From Panicum virgatum (taxonomy: Eukaryota; Streptophyta; Magnoliopsida; Poales; Poaceae): a stretch of DNA of 64,000 nt. Under the pieces are notes generated by a model, which saw nothing but the letters and a program-made list of their open reading frames with translations, made no database searches and was not told the origin of the DNA. The stretch is from the NCBI RefSeq assembly GCF_016808335.1, contig NC_053143.1, positions 620,001 through 684,000 of the forward strand, read 5' to 3'. Below are positions 48,389 to 59,673 of the stretch, in pieces (the stretch's first letter is position 1; each line of letters opens with the position of its first letter). A program made the position numbers and the translations under genes.

Positions 48389-49974
48389 ATGGCCGATTTG
48401 TCAAACCCTAGCAATCCAGCATCATCTGAAGAACTACTTAAAGAGTATCGGCGAGAATACGACAAAGCAGTCGAAGGTCTACTTTTGTCTTGCTTTCGTA
48501 TAACAGAGCATGGAGTCGTTAAGATAAAGGAGTTGTATACACCATCTACCATTGATGTATTAATGGAGATGCAATCTTCAGGTACTTTATCTGACATTCT
48601 ATCTGGTTTTGTCAAGCATTTGATTGATAAGAAAGATAGTTCAGTTGCAATTCTTGTTATTAAAAAATCGGCTATTGAAAAGCCGACTAGTAATCCTTGC
48701 GAAATTTTGCATAATGTTGCTAGTCAAGATACAATTCGGCCGTCCCAAGCCGAAATTGTTGAGCCAAATTTCCCTAGCAAGAGCACAGAAACTAAGTTTA
48801 GTACTTCTACGCTCGGGGGGCAACAAAACATAGTCAAAGGTTCCGGTTGCACCGCAACCGGTCTGACCGGTTATCCGACCGGTCTAACCGCCTCGTCTAG
48901 GGTTTCACCAAATAATTCAAAACCTAAGATGGTTAAGCCCAAAAAACCCGAGATTGGTGTTTGGAAAACTGTTGAATCCAAAGGCCGTCACAAGCATCAA
49001 AAGGAAAAGCCGAAGCCCTTTCTTGGAGATCTTCCGGCTAAATTCAGAAAACGAAATAATGATGCTAGTCGGCTAAAACATCCAAAACACTCAAGATCTA
49101 CTCCAAGACAACAATTCTATGATCGGAATCGGCAGACAAATAATTTTCCTAATTCAGTGCCGTTTTCAACACATAGGTCGTATACACATATACCATACGA
49201 CATGCTTTGTTTTTATCCGTCATGGTATTTTAATTCCTATATGCCGTCTCTTCCTATATATTTGTGCCCAAATTATATTACCTATAGGGAGCCGGCAATT
49301 AGTAAGCCACCACCTACAAATAATGGCCGTTTTGATCCAAAAAATCGGCCTGTGCAGAAAAAGAAACACATGGTGATCAAGCAAGTTTATCGTGTCAAAA
49401 AAGATGGGCGATTGAATAAAAATTCAGATTTGACATAAGATAAAGAAAAACCGACCGTTGAAGAAACATCGGCTAGTTCCGTTGCTCAGATTGTCCCCAA
49501 TGGAGATCATACTTCAAACAATATAGTCGAACAATGTTCAAGTTCGGCTGGGGGGCAAGATAAGAGCATCTATATCGGTTCTGACAGGACCGGTCTGACC
49601 GATTTATCAGACCGGTCTGACGGTCTGAACCTGGAAAGTCTGGTGGTGCAAAAAATAGGATCAAGCCAATCTTTGAGGAGCTTCTGGATAAATACAAGAA
49701 AATATCTGCACAAAAACAAAGCAATCAATTGGAAGACAAACGAAAAAGGAGTTCTTCATCACCAAGATCAAGAAAGCATCAATGGTCATCGTATTGGTCT
49801 TCGTCATTCATCCCGTCGATGCATGTACCATGGTCTGCATATTCAGGTTTGTTTAATCCATGGTTTGGTCAAAATTCTTGGCTGCCATATTATGATTATC
49901 AGTTTTATACTTTACCAAGGAGCTATGATTTGTATAATCGGCTGCATGGGCCGTCTCAAGATTTTTGTTATTGA
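48389..49974 (+). pseudogene. Gag-like ORF of the non-autonomous LTR element, broken
   Basis: The first frame (48389-49438, 349 aa) starts MADLSNPSNPASSEELLKEY. It has an acidic N-terminal helix, a Ser/Lys-rich middle and a Tyr/Pro/Phe-rich segment (SYTHIPYDMLCFYPSWYF). The palindromic motif is translated as ATGLTGYPTGLTA. After a TAA at 49436-49438 the same frame stays open as DKEKPTVEETSASSVAQIVP. A further frame break precedes 49729-49974, which has a basic stretch (EDKRKRSSSSPRSRKHQ) and an aromatic tail. No catalytic domain is seen. The gag label rests on its position after the PBS. Confidence 0.6.
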
Positions 49975-50174
49975 ACATGCTAAGGAATGTAAAGCCGAAA
50001 TAGTTTGCTGATCGTAAGCTAGAAATTATTACATACTAGTTCTCTTAGTTCGGCTATTTTAGCATGTTTAAATATAATGTGTGGCCGACGTATTGTTAAT
50101 TGTCGCCCTTAGACAATTTTGGTCCAGAGAAGTGTTCTTTGGCACGCAAGCTTTGCCAAAGAACAGGGGGCATA

Positions 50175-50732
50175 TGTTGACGACCAATATTGGCAGTAAC
50201 CTGAACAGACCAGTCTGACCGGTGTGTCCAGGTGGTTTGACCGGTCTAGGCGTTTGTAGACGGTCTGGCATTACCAACCGGTCTGACCGGTAGGTCCGAC
50301 CGGTCTGACCGGTCTAGGAGGAGTCCGAGTACAATTAGAGTTCTTAATAGATTTAGATCTGTCAACAGGATTTCTTGCGGGGTAAGTCTTTCCCAACCTA
50401 TAAATATAAAGGGTCACGGCCGATTGAAGGAACAACCCAATCGAATCTATCAAAAACACATCTTTTATCTTTACCCTACTTTTCCAACCTCGACATGCGT
50501 TTGAGGATGCCCTAGCTGGCCTGCCGAGCCTAGGGCAACCCTACACGCGCTTGTCCCGACGGGGTCCCTCCCGGGCAAGCGTTCGTAGGATCGTCGCCGT
50601 TCTGCACGGCGACCGGTCTGACCGGTCCCTCTGACCGGTCTGACCGCTCCACGCAGGAGGTGCTGCAAGGAGCTCCTCCTCGCGTCGCGCGACCTAGCGC
50701 GATCGTGTGTTGGCCCGTAAAAGGTGTCAACA
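50175..50732 (+). repeat. Right LTR of the palindrome-rich element
   Basis: 558 bp, TGTTGACG...GTCAACA. It differs from the left LTR by scattered substitutions and indels: one fewer CGGTCTGACCGGTCTAGGCG unit, an extra GGTCCGACCGGTCTGACC-type unit at about 50289, and a deletion of about 24 bp after ACCTCGACATG. Confidence 0.92.
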
Positions 50733-51900
50733 CCACGCCTTCATCTTTAACTACACCAAGCCCAATCACCGTCACCTTTATGATGTTGATTACGATAATA
50801 AGCGGAGCAAGGAACGGGGCATAGACATCATCTGAACTGCACGGGGCAAAAAATTGTTTTCAGTACGGCTCCAACAACAAAGACCGACCTGATGAATTAA
50901 TTACCTGAACAAAGGCCACATGAGCAAATACACCAAGCCAACAGTTATGTGCACCAGTTTCCTGCAAAGTTTCTAGAATGCACGGCACAAAAAAAACTAA
51001 TCAATAATTTCATCCTTTTTTTTTGAAAAAAAATGATATGCTGGAGTAGTAATTAATTGCATATAAGGTTTCGAGTTTTCATGGTTCAGAATAGACTAGG
51101 TAAAGCTGCAGTACTAGAGTTTGGTGGTTGTGTAGTGAAGGTGGGGGTTCACTCTGGCTTGCTGCCCTGCTTCAATTCAAACGAACTGGAACCACAAGTT
51201 TACAACTCGAATCTGTTGCTAGCACAAGCAGTGGAAAGCAAATTACGGAGGACAGAGTTGATTTGGTCGTGGGACAAACACAAGTCAATCTCCGACAGGA
51301 AAAGTCCACAAGTTGTTGTGCGAGGAGGAAAGGAAGAGGGCAATCAAGCATTACCTGTTCCAGCAGCGCGCGATTGGCGACCTCCTCCCAGAAGCGCAGC
51401 ACGGCAGCCACGGCGAGTCCGGTGAGCACGGCGGCGCCGGCGTCCCGGACCAGCGGGTTCTCCGTCCACTTGGTCCCGGGATACCCAATCAGCTGTTGCT
51501 GTTTGTTTCTGGTGGACCGGATGGAGCTGTTCCTCTCCTGCCAGTGCCCGCGCCTGCAGTCGTGCAAGAAGACTCTGCGGTTCTTATCGTGGACTTCTGA
51601 TGACCTTAAAATTAGGAGGGATGCTGCAGCTCACATCTAGTTGAGAGTCTCTTCTCCTTCCTCGATCTCCCTTTCGTTATTTTTTATTTTATTACATAAA
51701 TAATGTTATATTATTACTGCTTGGTGCTCCATCATGAGCCATGGACTGAGTCAGCCAGCAGTGTTGGGAAAATCCGTTTGGATCCATGCATTAGAGTTAG
51801 AGTTTATCCTAATGTGAGGGTTAGATTGGAATTATTTGCACCTGACCTATCCAAAAAAACTATCTCCCAAGTTAAAAAAATCCCTCCAGGGAAGTGCTTA

Positions 51901-54900
51901 TCTATTATCTTATTATTTGGCTAACAAACAAACCCACCATATTCGCTCTCAAGATTTAGAAATTTCCACATTAATCAGAGAAATTAAGAGAAATTAAAAT
52001 TACTCACCACTGCCATTATGATAAAAATCGACCCAAAATACTCCTGTGTCTGACTAAATATAGCCCACCACGCCATTATAAAGAAATTAATCCAGCCACT
52101 GTCATTATAATAAAAATCGACCCAAAATATCCCTGTGTCTCACTAAATATAGCCCACCATGCCATTATAAAGAAATTAATCCAATATTTAACATAATAAT
52201 GAGACTCCAAACAAATAGCGTTGTGTAAGCTAGGAGATTCTTAAAAATTACGATCATGATTTTTAATTCATTTTTTCTACGGGCATAAACATTGATAACA
52301 AAATTCCAGACAAGTTTCAGAAAAATATTTGCATACCATAGCACCACATTGGAAAAAGTAGAAAAGTTGTAGCCTCACACTATACTAAGATATCTTATTA
52401 TTTGGCCAACAAACAGAGCTTCCACGTTCGATCTCAAGGCCTAAAAATTCCCACGTTAATCAAAAAAATAAGAGAAATTGAAATTACCCACCCCTGTGTT
52501 TGACTAAATATAGCCCACCATGCCATTATAAAAAAACTAATCCAATATGTAACACAGTAATAAGACTCCGAACAACTAGCGTTGGGTAAGCTAGGAGATT
52601 CTTAAAAATTACTATCATAATTTTTAATTCATTTTTTCTACAGGCATAAACATTGATAAAAAAAATCGGACAAGTTTCAGAAAAATATTTGTATACCACA
52701 ACACCACGCTGGAAAAAATAAAAAAGTTGTAGCCTCACAAGTTACTGAGAAATACTATTATTTTAGTTGAATAATTGTAATATTATTTTTTAGTATACAA
52801 TCGAAACATGTATAGACAAAGTTAATATGTTCTATTTACTAACATTTCAGTCAAAATTCATGTTGAAACTAATAAATGGTGCTGAAAAAACCAGAAACAA
52901 TCTTATGTCAACGGTCAACCATTGTTTATCTCACTGTCTTAATCAAATCAGCATATTTAAATTGATTAAATGAGTACCCAAAGCTAAGAGAGGAACAAAA
53001 TAGGTGCACTAAATTCATATTCCATTGGAAACAATAAGGGGATGAGAAAAAAATAAGAAAAATAAAAAGGAAAATGAGAAAAAAAGTCCATAAGCCAGTA
53101 TGAATACGGAGTGGACGACGTGGAGGAGTGGAGTGTGGAGTGTGGAGGAACTATTATTGGATTAGGGGCAATAACGAAGAAATGAATGATTGGGGGTGAA
53201 TATGATTCACACGCTCAATCGATTCTACGAATTAAGATGGGAATGAGAGTGTAAATCTCTCCTTTTTGTCTCTCTCCTTGAGCAACCAAGATAACAGCAA
53301 ACAAAAAGCAGCAGCACCAGCAGGTGAGTACCAGGAAGCTACCACAAATCATTGACTTAGAATCCAAATTAAATAAATAAAAACATTACGCTACAACATT
53401 AACTGTAATATATAAACCTAAAAAATGCTCAATTTTTTTTGAAGCGAGGCAACTCCCCAATTCCATTGCAGTCGAAATGGAATTACACTGTTTTTGTTTC
53501 CTACCCCTCTCAGGGAGGGCAAAGAAACAATAATAAGCAAAAATGAAAGAGCGGGAGGGGAGAGAAGCCTGCCTTTCTGAGCCTAACTTTAAAGCTAGAA
53601 AGTTCAGCGAACAACCTCACAAGGATTCCTAGGTAGGAGCTACCAAATGTGATAGGTAGTACAAGTTTTTAACAATCTAGCAAAACAAAACCAACAGAGG
53701 AACAGCTCAACAGGACCCGACGGACGATCCATGATCAGCACAAGAAAACTGCCAGCTTCAAACTTCGTCTTCCTCTTCTTCGCGATCATCAGAAGAGGCA
53801 GGGAGCCTCAGAGGTGCCGCCCTGTTCTGAAGAGCCAGCGCCCGATGAGCGTACGCGAGCAGGGTCTTGACACCATCCAGCACCCTCCCTTGGAACTCCA
53901 CGCTGTATAGACCTGCCCAATATGGCATGAAAGAACAAACATGGATTAGAATCTCAGACGGATATCTGATGAGCTTTCCTTCGAACACCGCTTTATTCCT
54001 ATGTTTCCAAATCGCCCAGCAAACAGCGGCGAAGCCGAAGTGATGAGCATTTTGCCCATCAGTCAGCCACTTCATGATCCATTGTCTATATTGGCCACAA
54101 CTAGCAGGAATGTTGTCGGCCCCAAAACAAGAACCAACCAAGCCCCAGATACACCTAGAAACCGTGCAGAGAAAGAATAGGTGCTCCACGGTTTCCATTT
54201 GATCACAGAACACGCAGGTGGGGTCCCCTGCCCATTTTCTCTTGACCATATTACTTTTAGTCAGTACAGCCCCCTGTTCCACTAACCAAGTAAAAATTTT
54301 AAGTTTGTATGGTAACTTCGCCTTCCAAATATGAGAGAAGCATCCGCCCCTGGGCCCAGGGGTCAGATGATCATACACAGATTTAGTAGTAAACACCTTC
54401 TTACTACTCCATTTCCAAGAAACAATGTCATCCATATTAACAAATTGAAAGAAGAAAACTTCCTCCAACACATCCATCCAGGTTTCGAACAGAATAGGAG
54501 AAAGCCATCTACTGAAATTCAAATGACCATTTCTGTCAAGCACACAGAAAACTGTAATGATTTTGTCATCACATCATTCATACAAGGTGGGGTGTAGGAC
54601 ACAAAGGGGTTTGTCTTTTAGCCAAATATTCTCCCAAAATAAAGTGTTCTTACCATTTTTAATCTGTATTTACCTCCCACTCAGATATACCTATCTGATT
54701 TTCAGCAGGTCAAACCAAATAGGGGAGTCATCAAGTCTGTGTTTTACAGTACTGATGTGTTTCCCTTCTAGGTATTTTTCTCAATAATTTCTTGCCACAC
54801 ACCTTCTTCTCTTTCTAATTTCCACCACCACTTGCAAAGCAAACCAATATTCATTTTGGAAATATCCTTGACACCCGGACCTTCTTTTGGCTTGCTCTTA

Positions 54901-55462
54901 CAAATGGTATCCCACTTGACTAGATGGTACTTTCTTCTGGTTCCTCCTTGCCAGAAGAACTTTCTTCTTTGTTTATCAAGATTATCCACAATAGTCTTGG
55001 GCAAAAGATAGATAGACATGTGGTAGATGAAAGAACTAGATAGGCTCAAAAATTTATTATGTCAAAAAATAATACTATCTCCAAATGAATAATAATTTGT
55101 TTTCCATTGACGCGATCCTCAAAACACAACTTTGAGTACTATTAAAAGTTTACACTTTAGTGAAACTAAATATTTTTTAATCAACGTATATAACGACAAA
55201 CTTAGAACTATCTCAAAATGGTATCCAATTCAAATCTAGAAGGAGTATGAAAATAAAATCAAATTATTGATCCTCAAAATAGCTTTAATAGATCTTGATT
55301 TTCGTCAACAAAAAAATTGCTTTATGAAAGCCGATTAAAAAAGTGTAACCTTAAATATATACCTAACCGCACAAATAATAAATATAAATAATTAAAACTT
55401 TTAAAATATAACATTAGATATGGTAACAACTAGCCGCGCAAATGCACGGGTGGCCTTCCTAG
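51901..55462. mobile_element. Helitron (non-autonomous) with nested LINE fragment
   Basis: The 5' end TCTATTATCTTATT follows a host A (51900). The 3' end has a short hairpin (CCGCGC/GCACGG with one mismatch, about 55434-55449), then CTAG at 55459-55462 followed by a host T. These are the Helitron hallmarks: 5'-TC, 3' hairpin plus CTRR, insertion between A and T, no target duplication. No Rep/helicase is present. The 5' part contains two diverged direct repeats (about 51908-52370 and 52393-52735), and the first copy has an extra internal unit of about 90 bp. The stretch 52740-53430 is AT-rich and featureless. Confidence 0.72.
53437..55049 (-). pseudogene. 5'-truncated L1-type LINE: RT C-terminus plus zf-RVT domain
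   Basis: On the minus strand, 54768-55049 encodes the RT thumb region (LPKTIVDNLDKQRRKFFWQG, then ISKMNIGLLCKWWWKLE). 53758-54543 encodes zf-RVT (HIWKAKLPYKLKIFTWLVEQ, CVFCDQMETVEHLFFLC, CWAIWKHRNKAVFEGK). The linking part has frame breaks and stops near 54670-54780. An A-run tail (T run at 53433-53440 on the plus strand) marks the 3' end, and GCTCAA near both edges may be a short target duplication. The copy is dead and lies inside the Helitron. Confidence 0.85.
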
Positions 55463-55854
55463 TTGGAGTTATTTGAGGTGGGCCCCCACTTTCCCTCCTT
55501 CTCTCTCTCCCCCCTCTGATCCTTCTGCGTCCGCCCTCCCCTATCCGCGAGTTTTCCGATCCAGGGGCACCGCCACTCCCCTTGACCCGATCCAGGGGCG
55601 CTGCCGCCGCCCTTCCATTGCCGCCACACAAGAGCTAGCCACACCAAATCCAGCTGAAAAGAGAGTTTAAAGGAGCCAAATAATTGAGAAAGTACATTTA
55701 TTGCCAATCTAACTCTTTCATCCAAACGTCTCTTTAGTTTGAGTTAGTTCAAAGCTACTCATGAGCTAGATACTAACTCTAACCTCTAACTTAGCTAGAG
55801 TACCCAAACAGAACCAATTTACCAATAATTGTACTCCTCACCCCCCATTGGTAC

Positions 55855-56045
55855 GGTGGTGTCCCGGAGCTGGAGCTATTTTTTCCAGCTCCATCGGCTC
55901 CACCTCTTTTCTAGTTCATTTTTTAACCTCAATTTGCGTTTCGACTTGTTGCTACAATGCAGAACAGCATTACTACAGTACCGTTTCACTATAGCATGGA
56001 GTTGAAGTCGTTTTTGGCGGAGCTCTTCCGAACGGGCTCTAAGTA
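55855..56045. mobile_element. MITE remnant (GGAGCTGGAGC / TTCCGAACGGGCTC family)
   Basis: It contains GGAGCTGGAGCTATTTTTTC and, at the right end, GCGGAGCTCTTCCGAACGGG. In intact grass copies these are parts of inverted ends (a GGCCCGTTCGGAAGAGCTCC type). The left terminus is incomplete. Confidence 0.5.
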
Positions 56046-56952
56046 ATACAATCCCTTGCTCAATTGGTTAAACAAGGCGTACCTACAGCTTCCTTCAAGA
56101 AAAATAGCAGCCAAATTTATATTATTTAATTTTCATTTTTTCTAGTTATATCTTTCTCATGGATTTTTCTTTCGACTTACATTTTCATGGGATATGCTAA
56201 CAGCAAAAAAGAAAGAAACTTAGTAAAATGGGGCATTTGGTTCCATATTTTTTTTTCAAATGATATAATTTTAATTGAAAAAATGAGTGCCGATCGATTT
56301 GGGGAAATTGCAAATCTATTTATTTGATAAATTCTACATGCACCCAATGGTCTACGTGGAAACCACGATGCTGACTTGGCAAGCCATGTATTTCCTAGCC
56401 GATAACTGCATCTTGGCTTTCGCTTTGCCGATATCTCTCTAGTCAGTTTGCTGGGTGGCTGATATACTACTTAGAGCTGTATTTTTTCTAATTTCCGCAC
56501 CTATTTTTCATTTTTTATAGAATAATATTTTTTTTGAAGAACACTACTACACATAGAACCATTTGGGCACAACTTAAGGGCCATTTAGGATCCAAGGTCA
56601 CATGTCATATTCGTGTGCGTGTGCGCATAATTGTTGAAAGTAAGTCTTCTCTTATTAAGGACACACGTTACTTGAACAACATTCGACGTATCGATGTCCT
56701 TTGGCCGCGGTATGGTTGAAAGAGTACATCAAAAATAAATTCAGATGTAGCCACTTACAAACATAGCTAAACTCAAAAGATCAAAATATGTATAAATAAT
56801 TAATAGCTCGCTCTAAGATATATATTTATATGCATACGTATCTTCCTCTACATACATGGATAAGTACCACAAGATATCACCACACCGAAGGCGAAGTAGA
56901 TCATGCATGGTGAGATCAAGAGTACTTGTCCTTTGTTGGGTGAGCTTTTCCT
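56046..56952. other. Gene-free stretch downstream of the GARP gene
   Basis: AT-rich DNA with T runs; no open frame above 61 aa and no recognised element. Confidence 0.5.
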
Positions 56953-58492
56953 TTATCCATACTGACACCTACCACTACTGGTCCTCGCAGGAGGAGATGA
57001 GAAGAAAGAAAGAGAGAGCCCAGTATCGGCCACTTCTTGTTCTTGATCCCTGGCATTCTCATCTTCTCTGCCCCAGCTAGAACCTGATCTCTTTATTCTC
57101 TTATCCCGCCGTGTCCCAATATCCAGTGTGAGTTCGAGATCAAGGGGATCATGGTGGTTATTAATGTTCTCCTGATCGCGCAGCAGTCGTATTTGATTGT
57201 TCATGGATCGATCATTTTGATATGATGAACACCCTTGAAGAATCGAAGCTCCAGTAACAGACTGATCAGCTCGTGTTCTAAGGAATGGGTCGTCGGCTTC
57301 AGCTGCTGATGAGTAGTAGGTTTTCGATCCAAGAACATGGTGACCATGAAGCCAGTATGGTTGATGGAAATTGTTCCAATGAGGCCATGCACCAAACCTA
57401 GTTCATTCGTTACAAATCAATAATGAGATTATTAGTCAGATCATGTGCGAGCTGCCTGCTTATTTATGGACGCAACAAAAAGGCATAGAAATTTAATGGA
57501 TTTTGTTTGCAAGTGAGATGATCCACATGAACAGCCAAGGATGGATCCAACTACCTTGCTGACAATAGGGTAGTACTAGCACCAGTCTGGCCGTGATGCG
57601 AGGAAAGATGGCTGAGGTTGTACACTTGCCCCCCCTCTTGCAACCGATGATCATTTCTCCATGAACCACCTATCACTGCAAACGACACGAGTAGTAAAAA
57701 AAAAATCTACCAGATCAGCAGAGTTATTTATACATGTATTAAGAACAGAGTGAAATAAAAAAAACGAGATGTTTATCCATGAATTAGTCTTACATACCCT
57801 GCCCCGAGTCGTCAATCTTCTTGCTTCTATACATCTGAAAATCACCAAAAACCGAAAAAAAGGCACATGGTGAAATTAAGATCTCTAATAATAAGAATGG
57901 AAGCTAGCTAGGGGATATACGAAACAAGTAGTAAAATTAGGTACAATCAATTAAGTCTATCTATTGGAGTACATGATAAAGAAGAGAAGGGTGAATTGAA
58001 GAAGATGCGCAGATAGATATATATATACTTGGAGGTGGCTCTTGACATGGCCTATGCTGAGCCCTTTAACGTTCATCAGTTGAAGAACGAGCTTGGGAGT
58101 TGCACCTACGACCAGACATGTCACATGTGTACAAGCACGATGTGGTAAAGATTAAAGGACTGGGCATGAACACAGCATGGAACAGAGTTGATCTCGCTCT
58201 TACGATCTTGGCCGCCGAGCCTGTCGACGGCCCGGAGGAAGCAGTGGTGCAGCTCCGGCATCCAGCGGAGGCGAGGGTTCTTTGAGCGGACGTAGGGGCG
58301 AACCGACGATGGAGAGGCCGCGGTCTTCCTGCTGCTGTCGCCGGCGCCGGCTTCATCCAGCTCCACCGTGCTGCTATTATTGCTGGAGCTCCTCCCGTCG
58401 TGAGGCACATCGGCAGACGACGACTGCAGCGGATGATCCGTAGTAGAGGCAGAGCTGTAGTACTCCAACTCTTTGCCATTACTTCCCTCCAT
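56953..58492 (-). CDS. GARP/MYB-SHAQKYF transcription factor with EAR-like motif
   Basis: Five exons on the minus strand: 58204-58492, 58029-58105, 57798-57834, 57555-57675 and 56953-57397. They sum to 969 nt, or 322 aa. The N-terminus (1-65) is Ser-rich. The GARP (G2-like) DNA-binding domain spans about 70-130: RSKNPRLRWMPELHHCFLRA, VDRLGGQDRATPKLVLQLMN, VKGLSIGHVKSHLQMYRSKK. The last third contains LDLELTLDI, an EAR-type repression motif (LxLxL), and a second LSLSF near the C-terminus, so a repressor role is likely. There is no PHR-type coiled coil. The pattern resembles the rice MOF1/Arabidopsis At2g40260 group, as best I recall; target genes are unknown. The fourth and fifth exons are less conserved and were placed by frame and splice signals. 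Confidence 0.88.
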
Positions 58493-58651
58493 GAGCTGAG
58501 GTTGCTATTATCTTATAGCTTGTTGCTATTGCATCGATCATAGCGGCCGGTCACGCCGATGGATCTAACTAACTCTCAGAACTCAGAAGAAGCTAATAAG
58601 AGAAGAGACTCAGAGAGAGGGCCAGTAAAGGTGCGTGAGGTCATGGATCAT

Positions 58652-58690
<39 letters not shown>
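58652..58690. repeat. (CTAT)n microsatellite in the likely 5' UTR of the GARP gene
   Basis: About ten perfect CTAT units, 160-200 bp upstream of the ATG and downstream of the TATA-like motif. Confidence 0.95.
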
Positions 58691-58759
58691 GACTAAGATA
58701 CATGTATGTCTGCATATGAGATGGATCGAGATGCATGACAGGTGATCGATCCATCTCAT

Positions 58760-58771
58760 ATTTATATAAAT
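58760..58771 (-). promoter_or_regulatory. Probable TATA box of the GARP gene
   Basis: ATTTATATAAAT, about 270 bp upstream of the start codon. It reads as a TATA box on both strands; the gene orientation favours minus. Confidence 0.5.
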
Positions 58772-59673
58772 GGGTTTCTGAAAAAGAAGCTAGCTAGCTA
58801 CCTCATCAAAAAAAGACAAGTTGGGAAAAAGGTAACTACAATTAATCGATCCTACTAACTGACAACCTTGCTTATAGAAAAAATAGTACTGAGTGGACTA
58901 TAATCAGCAGTTGCCCTAAAGTCTTTGGCTTCTGAATATTATTGGTCGTGACCAGTAGTAACTGATATTTTCGTCTGTAGCAGGCAGCTTTATCTCTGCA
59001 TGTCTCCATCGATCAGCTGGTAGCAGGAGCAGTGTAGACGACTGACCAGAAGAGAGGCCGGGAGAATGAAGAAATATAATTCGGGTCGTGGGAATAATTG
59101 ATTGAAGGATGCATGCATGACCGGAAAGTCTAGCTCATCTCGATCAGCATTTATAGGGATGTCCCACTTTTTTTTTTGGGTCATTGGGTCGACCCAAAAT
59201 TTGATAAAATGAACTAGAATAACATGCTACGTAATTAATTTGGAAGAGAAAATGAACTAAAATGAGAAACCCAAAAACACCAATGGGTACCCACTTGCAT
59301 CCCATGTATATAGGTGGTTTCAGAAAGTGCAAACCATGCAAACTTTAATCTTGACCACCGGATTAACATCCAAGGGGCGTGCTAGGATTGGATAATTTTA
59401 CAATTAACCGTCCGCCTCTAATCATACTTTTGCAAATCCCCCTGCGCATCCCTTTGGATGTTGCATTGATCTGGTGGTCCAGATTAAAGTCTGCATAATT
59501 TGCACGAAGGGTTGGTTTGCACCACACACTAATCCTGCTTTTACATAGCTCACTGATCATGGATACATAATATATCAGCTCTTTCCCTGATCTGATGAAA
59601 AACTAACCAGTTCCTTCCCTGATGAACTAGTAATCCAACTTGTCATGTGTCTACAGTTGAAGCCAAGTGCAGT

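Larger units (their letters stand above)
47752..50732 (+). mobile_element. Non-autonomous LTR retrotransposon rich in ACCGGTCTGACCGGT palindromes
   Basis: A 2981-bp element flanked by the 5-bp duplication CCACG (47747-47751 and 50733-50737). The left LTR is 47752-48347 and the right LTR 50175-50732. A PBS-like TTTTGGCGACTCCGCTGGGG follows the left LTR at 48350, and a purine tract (ACAGGGGGCATA) precedes the right LTR. The 1.8-kb interior encodes one gag-like protein and no protease, integrase or RT, so it must rely on an autonomous partner. It inserted into a phytol-kinase-like exon. Confidence 0.93.
46970..51600 (-). pseudogene. Phytol kinase (VTE5/farnesol kinase family), split by an LTR element
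   Basis: Exons on the minus strand: about 51356-51600, 50905-50972, 50738-50836 joined to 47600-47751, 47227-47341, and 46970-47147. The family is a polytopic plastid-envelope kinase that phosphorylates phytol from chlorophyll breakdown for tocopherol salvage. Recognisable parts are LVRDAGAAVLTGLAVAAVL, KLVHITVGLVYLLMWPLFS, GDYRELLKGPLYYACAITL, ISIAVICNLCAGDG, DIAGRRFGQVKLPHNPGKSY and VESLPISTRLDDNLTVPLAS. If the element and one CCACG copy are removed, all exon phases agree and no stop interrupts the frame from exon 1 on. The element lies between GVV and NSMTRHGDY, so the coding exon is broken. Exon 1 has no in-frame ATG (TGA lies upstream), and no transit peptide is visible. The N-terminus is lost or on an unseen exon. 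Confidence 0.85.
51768..55813. mobile_element. TIR DNA element split by a Helitron
   Basis: The left end (51768-51900) reads TCCGTTTGGATCC...TTAGAGTTAGAGTT. The right end (about 55463-55813) in reverse complement reads TTCTGTTTGGGTACTC...GTTAGAGGTTAGAGTT. These are similar inverted ends of a grass MITE-like family. The Helitron at 51901-55462 separates them. The assignment rests on termini only. Confidence 0.5.

Noticed and set aside
47752..50732. Repeated ACCGGTCTGACCGGT units as a CRISPR-like array
   Set aside because: Spacing is irregular, units lie in both LTRs and a coding region, and the DNA is from a plant nucleus.
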